Positions 1 through 11,829 of a stretch of DNA of 64,000 bases are shown in pieces. Each line of letters begins with the position of its first letter. The first letter of the stretch is position 1. A model generated the notes under the pieces. That model had not been told where the DNA came from. It searched no databases and saw only the letters and a program-made list of their open reading frames with translations. The position numbers and the translations under genes were made by a program. This DNA is from Pseudocercospora fijiensis CIRAD86 (lineage: Eukaryota > Ascomycota > Dothideomycetes > Mycosphaerellales > Mycosphaerellaceae): positions 202,124 to 266,123 of the forward strand of contig NW_006921552.1 in the NCBI RefSeq assembly GCF_000340215.1, read 5' to 3'.

Positions 1-302
1 CATATAGCACCTGCTTATAGGTGCGTATCGCGAGGGTTCAATTAGCAAAAAGGCTCCCTATACAAATCTTAGCGCGCGATCTAATTGGTAGAAATTAAAA
101 AGAAAGGTTACGTGCCGCTCTAACTTTACTGCAACTATAATAGTAGTACTACTACTATCCCTATACGTCTCGTATACGCATACGCATACGCATATATAGA
201 AGGTCGTCGAAAGCACGCCGAAAGTACGCACCAAAAGCACGCACCGAATACACGTACCGAAGAGAAGATTACACTAAGAAGAGATAGTTAAAAAGAAGAT
301 CC

Positions 303-413
303 TACAATGCGCCAATAGTATAATACGCCAATAGTACAATGCGCTAACAGCATAATGCACCAACAGCATAATGCGCTAATAGCACAATGCGCTAATAGCA
401 CAATGCGATAAAA
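303..413. repeat. Degenerate ~18-bp tandem repeat
   Basis: About six units of the form AATGCGCTAATAGCAC, differing mostly by C/T and G/A changes. Likely a minisatellite within transposon-derived DNA. Confidence 0.6.
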
Positions 414-1385
414 AAAACAGCAATGTACTACCCCTACCTGCCTAAACCTATAGCGACCTTCTATAGCAAAACAAACCATTATCTATAGCGACCTTTGATA
501 GTGAAAGCGCAATATAGGAAGAGCAAGGATATGCAATAAAGGACATAGAGCAATAAAGGACTTAGTAAAAAAAAAGAAGAATACTAAAGGGCAAAAAACT
601 GTAGACGGGCAACACCCGGAGTCACTCTTGCGGATACGATATAAACCTCGAGCTTTTGACCCTTTAAGACACGTTACGAATTAACTAAGTGAATATGCCT
701 ACTAGACTTCGACCTTATACACTTCCGAAGAAGTGCCGCTACAGAAAACCTGTCCCGGAGAACTGATTTCTTTAGGTTTAGACAATAGGCAGTTACCTCC
801 ACTAGTTTATTAGGCTGCTAGCTGCCTTAGAAAAGACTATTGAATGGCCCAAATCCCTTAGGTTCCCTACGTAACTCGATAACTAGGCGTAAAGGATTAC
901 TACAACTCTAATACCTAGTTGTAGCTAGGTGTACGCTTCGTTATAGTCGATTGTTATTAGTTAATAGTCGTCTATTCTCGCAAGCTAATATACCCTTATT
1001 GCTACTACCTATAGTAATAGCTTAGTTAGAAGGAAAGATAGCAGGCAGGCAGGTAAGGTTTAAGTACTATACTAGTTAAGGGTTCAATTCCGTATCTAGA
1101 AGCTATATTATCGATATTAAGTTAGTATCGATATTAACATCGCTACGCACTAAACTAGCACCTCCGAAGCCGATATAGTTAAGTCGATTAAGCGTATTTC
1201 TAGCAAAACCACGCTAGCAAAAGTAATCAATACGATAACGACGGCTGCCTTAGGCTCCGAGAACAGCTTCCTTTTAGCTAGGAGACTAACGTTAGCAAGA
1301 TGCGGATACTAAAGCGGTAGGCATAGGGGGTTTAGGAGGCGTGCCGACTATCCCCTCTACCCTAAGCGATAAGGCTAGCAAAAGA

Positions 1386-1620
1386 AGGGTACTAAAGTAG
1401 AGGGCAAGTTAAGACCGAGCCTTAGCGAGTGTTCAACTTGTCCGGAACGCTAACGTCGGACGAATAAGGGTACTAAAGTAGAGGGCAAGTTAAGACCGAG
1501 CCTTAGCGAGTGTTTAACTTGTCCGGAACGCTAACGTCGGATAAATGAGGGTACTAAAGTAGAGGGCAAGTTGAGACCGAGCCTTAGCGAGTGTTTAACT
1601 TATCCGGAACGCTAACGCTA
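1386..1620. repeat. Three tandem copies of an 81-bp unit
   Basis: Units begin with AGGGTACTAAAGTAGAGGGC at 1,386, 1,467 and 1,548. The copies are nearly identical; differences seen are C/T or G/A, as expected from RIP. The array sits about 350 bases before the Helitron coding frame and may be subterminal to that element. Confidence 0.8.
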
Positions 1621-1975
1621 GCAAAAGTAATACGGATATCGACAGCGCTTGCAAAGACACGATAAGGTATATAGTTAATTAGTAAGCGGATAGATACAGT
1701 ACTTTACTAGAGTCCGTGCATTTATATATAAGAAGCCGCGCCCTACTTCTATTCCTAAATTGGTATAGTGCGAGGTTCTAGAAACAAATAGATAGCTAGA
1801 GCTTCTTCTTCTCCTTCTCGTACTCCTTCCTATACGCTTCGACATTTATCGCCCCCGTCGCGATACTACGTGCTACTAAATCGGCTAATACTCGATCGCT
1901 CTCTATTAAATCGCCCTATACGACGCCTTATACGAGCCACAATCGCATCGTATTAAGACGGTCGTACCCTCGAGT

Positions 1976-4900
1976 ATGTTGCTTAAGCCGCCTCCGCAAG
2001 CCGATCGTACTAGCTACGCGCTTTACGGACATTCTAGCCGCGACCGGAAGCTACACATTCGCGGCTATCGCTAGCTTAAATAGACTATATACGAGCAGTC
2101 GAAGCTACTCGCTAGCAAGAACTTCGTCGGTCGCAACCTCCGACGTATACTCGATATTATACTTAAGAAGCTAGAAGCACGCTTAAACGCTAAACTAGCA
2201 GAATTAAAAGAGCAGATCTAGACAGTCAACCTTAGCGACGAGTAGGTATATAACTAGCTTATTTCCGCTCTTACCGACACTTATGCTCGCCTTAATTAGG
2301 TTTAGAGTATACGTATAATAACACGTACTCGTTCTATAGTAGCAACTAGCGGCGGACCCCCTAGTAGTAGTAGCGGTAGGCCTCCGAAGAAAAACGTTCT
2401 AGTAGACCGTATTAATATAGGGGAGGATAGTAATAGTAAGGTTAATAACGATTATAAGGGCGAGATAGATACCTATACTAATTGCGGTTATTAGAAGAAG
2501 CGGCGATGCTTTATAAAAGGCAATAGGAAGCTAAAGACCTGTTCGAAATGCCGAGCATAGACTACTATAAGCAAGAACAAGGGTAAGAGAAAGCTAGATG
2601 CTAAGTAAGAGATACCTTTAAAGCGTAGAGGAAGTCGGATCGGTAGTAGTCGGCTATTATTAACGCCTGCTCTCTCTAACCCTCCGATTAGTATTTAGTC
2701 GACGCCGACTCCGCCTTCAAGCATCAATCCGAGCTTAGCCCTAAGCCCTATACCTCCCGATCGCAATGTTACGGTCGCTCCTCGCATCGGCAATTTATAG
2801 TAGTAGTCTTCTATACTACCTCCGCCTCGACCTTCGCAATTGCTGTCTTCGTCTTAGCGAATAGAATCTTCTATAGGTGCCGCCGGTCGCCGCCGACATA
2901 GCTAGTATAGCAGTAATAACCTAGATAGGGCTACTATACGAACTACCTAGTACGATATCTCGCGGTCCTATCGTTAGCGTCGTTGTACCGGAGACGAGGA
3001 TATGTTACAAACACTAAGCATTAGCGACATACTCGCTAGGTATGCTAAACGCGTATAGAAGCTATCGCAATATAGCGACAACCCTAGCAGCGATAACTTT
3101 AGTAGTGATTTTGATTTGCCTAAGACCTTCGGTAGCAATGCTAGCGATCCTAACCTAGATTAGCGACTAGATAACCGGTTATAGTTCTAATACGAGATCT
3201 GCGATATTCCGCGTGCAATTGCGCGTATTACGGCTCCTTACGCATCTACCTACTAGTATTGTGCCTATACAAATTTCGACCGAGAAACGTAGATAAAGTA
3301 GTATTAGTTAGGTATCTACGAGGTAGAACGAGTACTATTCTTCGATAAGTATAACGATAAGATAGAATATAAATACAATTGTCGACTATGCCGCCTATTA
3401 CTAGATGGCCGTACTGCTAGACGTCGCGGTTAGGGTTATAGTACTCGGCTTATACGTACTCGTTCGGAAGAAGATAAGACATACGATAACCACTTCCTAA
3501 ATAGTAAAGATCCTAAGCTTACATTCGATCGAGACAACCTCTATACGCCCGCTTTATACGACATCGATATAGAGTTAGTTAAGGAGTTCTTCGGCAAGCT
3601 TAATAATAAGAAGATAGAGCACTACTAGAATAAGCATACATAGAGAGGCTGCAAAGAGCGCTAGTTTAATATAGAGTTAGACACGAACCCGGAATCCGAA
3701 ACCTTTAAGGTCTATAAGCGTTGCCGTGCTTCGAGGGATTATAACAAGCTAAGAGGCTTACCTAATCTTATGTCTCGCGGTAACTATATAGACCCTAGAG
3801 CGTAGCCTATTAATGTAGATACTAGTAAGCCTTTACTAACGTTGTTAGGCATAGAGGAGATGCTTATTGCCCGTGTCTATATATACGTAGAGATGCGTCT
3901 CGTTAAGGGTATATAGTAGCGTTATAAGAACAACGTCGTTAACTTTCTTCGGGATGTTAGCAAGGTCTAGAAGGAGCTGCCTCTCGTGCCTAAATACCTC
4001 GAAACTGTCCTTCTTCGACCTGCTAACGGCGACGACACGACTAATCGTATCTTCGTTACGGACTTCACTATGCGACGATAGGTAGTAAAGGCGTAGCTCG
4101 ATTACTTAGTCCGTAACAATCTAGAATATGCTAGTGTTGCTATTAGTAAAGAGCGCCTATCGCAACTACCCGACAGCTAAGAGGGTAAGTCAGTTATATA
4201 TAGACTAAACGCTCTTAAGGAATACGACGAAGATAAACTGCCCCCGCTACTATAGAGCGAGCTCAACTAAGATTAGTAAGATAATGCGAGTACCCGTTCA
4301 AATCCGGAAGCAGGCACTTAGCCCGATAGTCGCCTAGGTACGTAGCAAGAGTAGGACAGCCTTGCTAACTATCCTTTCGAGGCAGCGCTACTATAGGCTT
4401 ATATTCCTAAAGGTGCCCGTACTGCTATCTCTAATATCCTAGAGGAATAGGAGCAGCAGCGACAAGCACAGGCCGATCGTACGAATAATGATCTCGCCGC
4501 TACATAGATAGATGCGTCGTCCGAAGCACCTCCGCCGTAGCAATACTAGCTTATACTACCTAACTTCGATCTAATTCCTCTTAACGAATTTAATAACACT
4601 TAGAAGCTCTATACTCGTACATTTCTAACGCTTATACTATAGGGTATTAGCGACTACGTAGAACCTCGACTACGTAAGGTTTCCTACGACGATTAGATTA
4701 AATATATAATCAAGTAGGATAATAGTACTAGCCCTATCCGACACCGTTTTGCGAGTTATTCTCGATTCCGTTATATAGCTCTTAATACTCTTATAAGGAA
4801 GCAGACTCGCAAGAAGGCCAATTATATTATACAGCAGAACCCGGATTTTAAGGAAATTACCCTTAATAACCTCCGTAACGCTATTAATAGCGATGATAAG

Positions 4901-7900
4901 GAAGCTAAGCGATTGCTGTCTACTATCGTACGCTACGGGAATACGCTACGAGGTATACGCGCGTATTGGATTGCGAAGACGGCTAAGTTAGAGAACTATG
5001 TTAAGGCTATTAGCTACCTATACCTCTTCCTTACCTTTAGTGCTACAGACTTATACTAGGCCTACTAGCAAAAGCATATACCGACAATACTAATAGGTAC
5101 TAAGCACGAGCGTATTAAGACTGCCCGTAAGAATCTAAGGCAAAATCCTGCTATCGCTATATACCACTTTTATCGGCGTTATCAATTTATTATAGAATTG
5201 ATACGAAAGAAGTTTAGTATTGTAGACTACTAGAATCGCTATGAGTTCTAGGCTCGTAGTAGCTCCTATAACTACGGATTAGTATAGCTAAAGCCTCGCG
5301 AAGGACTACCTCTCCCTTAGTCGTTTACGGAAGACGATCGCAGTACCCTTACTCGATTTTGGTCTAAGTATATTACTGCGAGGAATCTAGACCCTACGCG
5401 CACTAGACTAGTTGCTAGCGAGCCTGCAGTACTCTAGATGAAGACGTCTAAGGTCGATAGTAGTTAGTACTAACTAATGCTTAACGTTAACCGAGTATAG
5501 CGTTATATATGCGGCTATAAGTATTGTTAGCGCAAGAACAAAGACACTAGCTAGATCATATGCCGTTTCTATTTCCCTCGCGATACTTACGATAAAGGCA
5601 TCGTTACGAAAGGCCTCAACCCCCGACATTAGATATACGATAGACCTCGTAATAATACCCGTATAAATAGGTACAATCGTACTATCTAAACCGCCTAGCT
5701 TGGCAACAATAACATCGCTATTTGCACCGATAAGGGTACTATAGTAGACTACCTTAGCAAATACTGCACTAAGTAAGAGAAGCGTAGTGAGTTATTCTTA
5801 GAGATTAGTAGGAAGGTCGTACCTAAGATCAATATAGTAGGTACTCGGCTAATAGTATCCTTTTTCGCAAAGATGCTTAACAAGCTTATCGGAGAGCGGG
5901 ATATCTCTATATAAGAAGAGATGCACCTACTCTTAAACCTTCCGCTAGCACAGGGTTCTCGATTAGTCTAGAAGTTCGACTGCCGCAAGCCTAAAGACTA
6001 AGCTAAGGCTAAGCGTTTCGACAAGGAGGTAGGCGAGCTTGTTACTTAGGGCAAGTCGCCGTTACTAAAGTATATCGAGCGCTATAGCATCGAGGAGTCG
6101 AAATTTACTAAGTCTAATCTAGTTAGTCGGCCTAATCTAACATTGTTTGAATTTCTAACTAAGTAGGACTTCCGCACTTACAAGAAGCGCCTACGCGCTA
6201 AGCCGAGAGTTATTAGTTGGTATCTAAAGTATAGTAGTATACCTAACGGCGAAGATAGAACCTACTAGGATTAGTGCCGGACCAAGATCGCCTTACACTA
6301 TCCCTTTAATAGCGCGTACCCGTTACTTAAGAATAGCTATATCTTTGCAGATGATACTAGCGATGCTAACAATCCTCCTACGATATATATAACATAGTCT
6401 AGTGCCTATAATTAGTGTAAGACAAACTATACCTATCTAGACGACTATATAGGCGTAAGCCTACTAGACCCGATAGTAGCTTTGTTCGAAGAGGAATATT
6501 ATAACGAAGAATTAGAGCGAGCAGATAAGGCCTTGCTCGCCGCTACATTGCCTACGCGTCGCCTAGGTAAGCAGCTCGAGGATCTTAACGACCTTAGCAA
6601 CCGACAGATTAACCGTAAGTATAACTAGAAGTCTTACATTAGGCGATATAGTCTTAGAGCGTCCGATGTTAAGGACTTTTAGAAGAACCTCCGTAGTATA
6701 GAGCGAGCCTAGCGTGTTAGAGTTCCTACGGATCTCGCTTAGCGTATTGCTAGCTTAGCTCCTGCTTAGAAGCTGCTGTTTAACTACATTGTCGGTTACT
6801 AGAACGACTAGCTTGCTTACCCGACAGATCGCTAGTTCTTACTTAATATCGATAGCAAAGCGGGGGTTAGGAAGTTATTCGTTATCGATACGTTGTCGTC
6901 CGAAATCGAGCGCATTACAGATTAGTTCAATCAGACTAACTAGCGGGAATATAGCAGTACTGCCCTCACGGTCCTAATTCTAATCATTCGCCTAGCTCTA
7001 ACTAGATCCGCTACTAACGGTATTAAGGGTCGCACGATATACTCCTTCTTTCGACTTCTATTAACGTTAAAGGAGTATATCCCCCTCGAGGGATAGGCAC
7101 TTAATCAGTTCCGATCCGCGGTTAACGATGTAGTATATATCATTATTAATAAGAAGTCTATAATCGACTTAATACTACTCTTTTAGATTGATTAGCGCCT
7201 ACGACAAGTTAGTACTCTTAATGAAGCTAGAGATAATGTACCGTTTAGCGGCCGAAGCATTGTTATTATAGGCGACTTTCACTAGTTGCTACCTATTAGC
7301 GGTCGACCTCTGTTTTCTAGGCTTGAAGATCTTTATATACCCGAGGATATCGCCGGATACACTTTGTATTAGCTGTTTAATTAGACTATTCAACTCAATA
7401 TGATTTAGCGACAGTAGGGCACAGATGCCTTATCTTATGCATTCCGTAAGGCTCTCGAGGGCCTTCGTAATATTCTAGGGAGCATTACGATCGTACATTA
7501 GGATACGTTAGTTACGCGTCTTAAAGCTAATCTTTCGCCTATAGAGCAAGACTTATTTAAAGATACTCTCCGTCTCTACCTATATAAGAAGTAGGTAAAC
7601 GCTTTTAACTAGGACGCTATACGCGACAACAATACTCCGATCTCTGTTGCTACTACCGAACACTCTAGCAGTTTACATACAGCCTAGGCATCGTACGATG
7701 TTAGTAGCAATCTTTACCTACGGTTACCTCTATATGTTAGCGCCCGTATTATAGTAACCTAGAACCTATAGGTAGAGGGAGGTGTTATTAACGGCAGTAT
7801 AGGCACTATTCGTAACATTGTCTAGGAGGACAATAGTAACGATTATAATAAGATTGTCTAGCATCTTCCTACCGTTCTACTCGTCTAGCTCGATCGATAC

Positions 7901-9334
7901 AATAGTCCGATATTAAACGCGTAGTACGACCTAGACAACTAGTATAATCTTCTAGCCGGTGTTGTGCTAATAGTTCCCGTTCGTCGCGAATAGCTCTATA
8001 ATTAGCGACAGGATGCACGTTGTGTACGAACACAATTTCCGGCTACTATTGTATACGCCGTTACTGTCTACAAGTCCTAGGGTATAACCCTAGACAAGGT
8101 TGTTCTGGATATATCTAAGAAGGACTTTACCCCTAGCCTGTCTTATATTGCTGTCTCTAGAGTACGGAACATCTATAACCTAATGTTTGATAAGCTATTT
8201 AACTTCTATAAACGCTTTAAGCAAGGCAAGGCTTAGCGGTTAGTAATCGCTCGATACGCTAACTATATACGTCGCCGCCCTTAGCGCTTACTCCCTCCTA
8301 ATAACCTTCTCTCGTCGGAAGCCCCGAATCCGGCCTAGTAGCCTTCGCGTAACAATGTTTCTAATCGTAAGGAAGTATAGAAGAAGCGCCAAGATCAGCT
8401 AGTTCGGTAGCAGGCCGTGTAGTAAGAGCAGCGTCGACAGCAAGAGATAGCGCGCCTAAGAATAGATCTATAGGCTATCGCTCGTACCGAGTAGATATAG
8501 AAGATTCTTTATTAGAATCTATAGCTTCCATTTAACCTTAATCGTCTAGCCCGTAACTTTACGTATACACCGCTAGAGCTATACGATTATCGCTAGCCCT
8601 TACGAGATAGAACTACTAATGCACTATTAGTTGCGGGATTAGTAGAGGCCTTTAAGTAGCAATTTCCTTAGTAGGCCCCTCTATACATCTCTTAAGGTTA
8701 ATAAGGTTAATAAGGTTAATAAGGTTAACAAGGTCAACAAGGTTAATAAGGTTAACAGCTACCCGGAAATGGCGGCTACCTAGCATATAGTCTTCCTGCA
8801 ACACAGCTAGCCCTAACTAATCCGCTAGCTACAGACTTCTTTTAGCGAGTCGTAGCAAATCGGAAGCAAGTCGAGCAGGTACGAACACTACGGCAATAAG
8901 GCTAGCAGCAATCGAGTTAGCTAAGGCCGGTCGCTCCTCGAGACTATATCTCTCGCTATATATATAATTTAATGCAACTAGGCGATATTCTCAATATTGC
9001 TTAATTAGCCCGTCGCTTTCTTAATTAGCATCCGCAGTACTAGCTCGATTATGAGTTCGAATATAGACTAGCTTTAGCACCAGGTATTACCTTATACTTC
9101 CGCCGTAGTGTTAAAGTCTTTATACGCGTAGAAGATCGCAATACACAGGAGGAAATAGCATACGAGGCGATAACCACCTAATAGGCTGCTACGTACGACA
9201 ATCCGCAGGATGTAATAGGCACCTAGGAAGCAATTGCATTATAGGAAATAGACATAGCGGCTACACAGGATAGTAAGCAAGAGGCAACTCAGCAGGAGCA
9301 CTATAGTAACGAGGTTAATATAAGTAGGACTTGA
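1976..9334 (+). pseudogene. Helitron Rep-helicase (RepHel), RIP-inactivated
   Basis: Rolling-circle transposon protein: a HUH-type Rep nuclease fused to a Pif1-like helicase. The frame from ATG 1,976 to TGA 9,334 is one phase (2,452 codons). Internal stops are TAG/TAA where Trp or Gln is expected. Order seen: a low-complexity N-terminus with a Cys-rich zinc-ribbon-like motif (CSKCRA near 2,540); a DUF6570-like segment near 3,740-4,270 (LLGIEEMLIARVYIYVEMR); a helitron helicase-like/Rep domain near 4,980-5,900, where the HUH motif reads YNY (5,267-5,275) while both tyrosines of YLSKY remain (5,750-5,764); then a helicase with a degraded Walker A near 6,850, a GDF-type Walker B near 7,270 (SIVIIGDF) and a late motif near 8,050-8,160 (GITLDKVVLDISKKD, YIAVSRVRNI). 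HUH to YNY and the Walker A changes are CpA-to-TpA type, so the copy is dead. Family assignment is firm; the element ends are not fixed. Confidence 0.92.
8694..8757. repeat. 9-bp tandem repeat (AAGGTTAAT) inside the Helitron frame
   Basis: Seven units of AAGGTTAAT/AAGGTCAAC in a row. The 9-bp period keeps the reading frame and adds a Lys-Val-Asn repeat to the C-terminal part of the Helitron protein. Confidence 0.85.
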
Positions 9335-9392
9335 ATGGCTTAAGTGTATTCTGTTAAACAATAGCTGCTATAGGGCTATAAGCGATCGCTAG

Positions 9393-9411
9393 TATAAGCG
9401 TGTCGCTTATA
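9393..9411. other. Candidate Helitron 3' hairpin
   Basis: Perfect 8-bp stem TATAAGCG / CGCTTATA with loop TGT, 59 bases beyond the Helitron stop. Helitrons end with a small hairpin shortly before a CTRR terminus. A convincing CTRR was not located, so this is a candidate only. Confidence 0.35.
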
Positions 9412-9638
9412 TTAGCAATCCGTGCTTATAGCGACTATGTGCCGTAGCTACTGCTAATTGATAGGTTGTATGTATACTAATGGTTTCTATAGATTAACGT
9501 GTGCTTATAAACAAGCCCTTTCAGCTTAAGTTGCGTAGAGGGTACTAACAGCTTACGTAGATTGTTATTTCGCGCTCGCCCGCTTCGCTAGACTTATTAG
9601 CACTCGTAGGGCTATAAGTATATCCTTATAGATATAGA

Positions 9639-9930
9639 GCGTAGAGGTATAGGTATCGATACGAAGGTTGAATATAGCGGTAGTATCGCGGTATCGCTAG
9701 GCAATAGAGTAAGCTTCGCGTAAGCCTACATTATAGTAACGTTAGAGCAAGGAAAGAAGGTAGGTACGGCTAAAAAAGGTAGGCACGGCTAGAAAAGGCA
9801 GGTATAGGAGACTTTAAAATATAGCCGGTATATATAGCCGGCATAGTAATAGGCGAAAGCCTCCTTTTAATAAATAGCCGGCGTAATAATAGTATCTTAC
9901 TATAGTATAGATATTCTTTAGTAATGCCTT
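9639..9930. repeat. Dispersed repeat R1, copy 1
   Basis: About 280 bases closely matching 61,896-62,190 in the same orientation, including GATATAGAGCGTAGAG at the left and the TATAGCCGGTATATAGCCGG block at 9,823-9,842. It marks one edge of the hAT-containing block and may be a subterminal region of that transposon or of a related non-autonomous one. Confidence 0.8.
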
Positions 9931-11829
9931 TACTAGCTATAGTAATCTTATAAGTAACCTAGGCCTATTACTAGTAAATATAAGAAATATTAGGTAGGCT
10001 ATACTAAACAAGCTAGTTATTTAGCAGGAAAAGGCCTACTACCGTCTCTATATGCCGGCTACGAGTGCCGGCTATCGCTCTAAATTCAACTCCGCCCTAT
10101 CTCGGAGGCTAAGGTACCGAGCGGAAACCCTATAGCTTATATTTACTCGGTTGTCGCGGAGCGCTTATAGGTAAGGTATTAGAAAAGAGTATAAAAAGTA
10201 CGAGAAGAGTATCCTAGGATATAGGTCGTAAGTGAATAAGAGTAGTACGCCTAGTTATTTATATAGTACGTTACTCTATACGACTAAGAGCCTATATTAT
10301 CTTATACTTCGCTTATAAGACCTCGACTCTACTAGTATACTATCGATCTCTTCCTCGGTCGCTAATACGCTATCTTAATTCTTCTTCGAGTTGCCGGACT
10401 TAGTACGTATCTATAGCTATACAATAGCGCTACGTATTATAGAGAATTTCTCGTTAAAGTTTCTCTCTCGTAGGCTTGCTATCTGCCTCGTAGTATAGAG
10501 GATCAAAGTGCTAATACTAAAGAATCTCCTTATAGTTAGGATGCTAGGGCTCCTTAGGACCTTTATATTTTAGGTCTAAATAGAGACGTATTATAAACGT
10601 TCTATCGCCCTTTCGCTTACTACCCGCTAGGTCGCGATATACGAAGAAACTAATCTAAATATAGCTCGTCTCTATAATAGCCGGGTAAATATAGAGCGCT
10701 AGGTTTCTACTTCGTACCTTAGATTTAGGGACGGCGCGGAGATAAAATTAGAAATGTAGCCGGCACCTATAGCCGGTAAAAGGATGCGAAAATGGGCCTC
10801 CTCCTAGGTTAATCTAACGACTAAATACAATTTCCAACTAATCCGCTATAAACCGACGCCGAATTTTAGCTAGAAGTTACATATCTTTATTTTAAAGAGT
10901 AACCCGCTTCGTATAGATAGTAAGGAGGTTTAAAAGCTTAAGCTCGGTTACGAGAAATGCCTCCGTAGCTTCCTAAAGAGCACTAATCGCCTTAGCCGTA
11001 AATCGCATACTAGACCGAAAATCTAATATAATTTCTCGGACGAGTCGCTAGAAGGGAGTCTTAGGGATTAAAAGCTCGGTCCCTCTTTTATTTTAGAAAA
11101 GCCGGATCTAGCGAAGGGCAATAGTACCTAGTTTAAAGCGCCGCTTCTTTATCGTCGAGTCCTGCCTTATTCCCTTTCTTTTAATAGAAAGATAACTTTT
11201 CTTCGCGATAGTCTTCGTCCGCCTACTCTTTTTAGCCTTCTCCTATCTACCTATAGCCTTCTTGTTTTTCGGTACTGTTTTCCGAGGAACCCCCTTCCTT
11301 CGTATATACTACGGAGAGCCTTACTCTTCCGATATCTCGTTCTCGCTACGGTCTCCCTATACTTAGCTTACTTTACCCTTACCCTTTAGCCTCTAAAGAT
11401 ATTTATCTACGCGTTTAGGCGACGAGGGCATATCGGTAGGACCTAGAAAATTAATAAGTATATAATCGTAAGGAGATATTAATACTTCTTGCCTTCTAGA
11501 ACAAATAGTCTTCTATTAAACCGCCTTATTAGGTTATCGTTAGATTCGAATAAAGGATAGTAGCTTAAGGAAGGGGAGGTAGCCGGCTTAGGAAGGCCCG
11601 AAGAGCCGAATCCTTAAGGCATATTTGTCTTTAAGAATATAGGGAAAGGGAAGAAGAAGAGGAAGAGCGAATAGAGAATTAGAAATAGTCCGTAGGTAAG
11701 TAGGGTCGGTTGCTATAGCAACTAGTCTGTTTAGGTCCTAGGAATTCGAAACACATTTCGGATATATGCCGGCTATATACGCCGGCTATATTACCTTATA
11801 CGTAAACGCTTCGTCTCCTTAAAGCTACT
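9931..11829. other. RIP-altered DNA, unclassified, with minus-strand ORF traces
   Basis: No recognised gene. On the minus strand, about 10,600 to 10,320 reads as plausible protein broken only by TAG/TAA (for example HFDPLYYEADSKPTREKL), but no family was recognised. Copies of the TAGCCGGC motif occur near 10,056-10,075, 10,757 and 11,770-11,790. The stretch lies between repeat R1 and the hAT coding frame and is probably part of the same transposon or a nested one. Confidence 0.4.

Larger units (their letters stand above)
1..1975. other. RIP-altered non-coding flank left of the Helitron frame
   Basis: No gene could be supported. TpA-rich, CpA/TpG-poor DNA like the rest of the repeats. It holds a short CATACG-type microsatellite near 170-200, a degenerate roughly 18-bp tandem array near 300-413, a three-copy 81-bp array (listed separately), and a TATA-like stretch (TTTATATATAAG) near 1,721 that lies about 250 bases before the first ATG of the Helitron frame and could be a promoter remnant. 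It may include the 5' end of the Helitron, but no 5' TC terminus could be fixed. Confidence 0.5.

Noticed and set aside
1386..1620. CRISPR-like array
   Set aside because: Three adjacent 81-bp tandem units without spacers, in a fungal genome.
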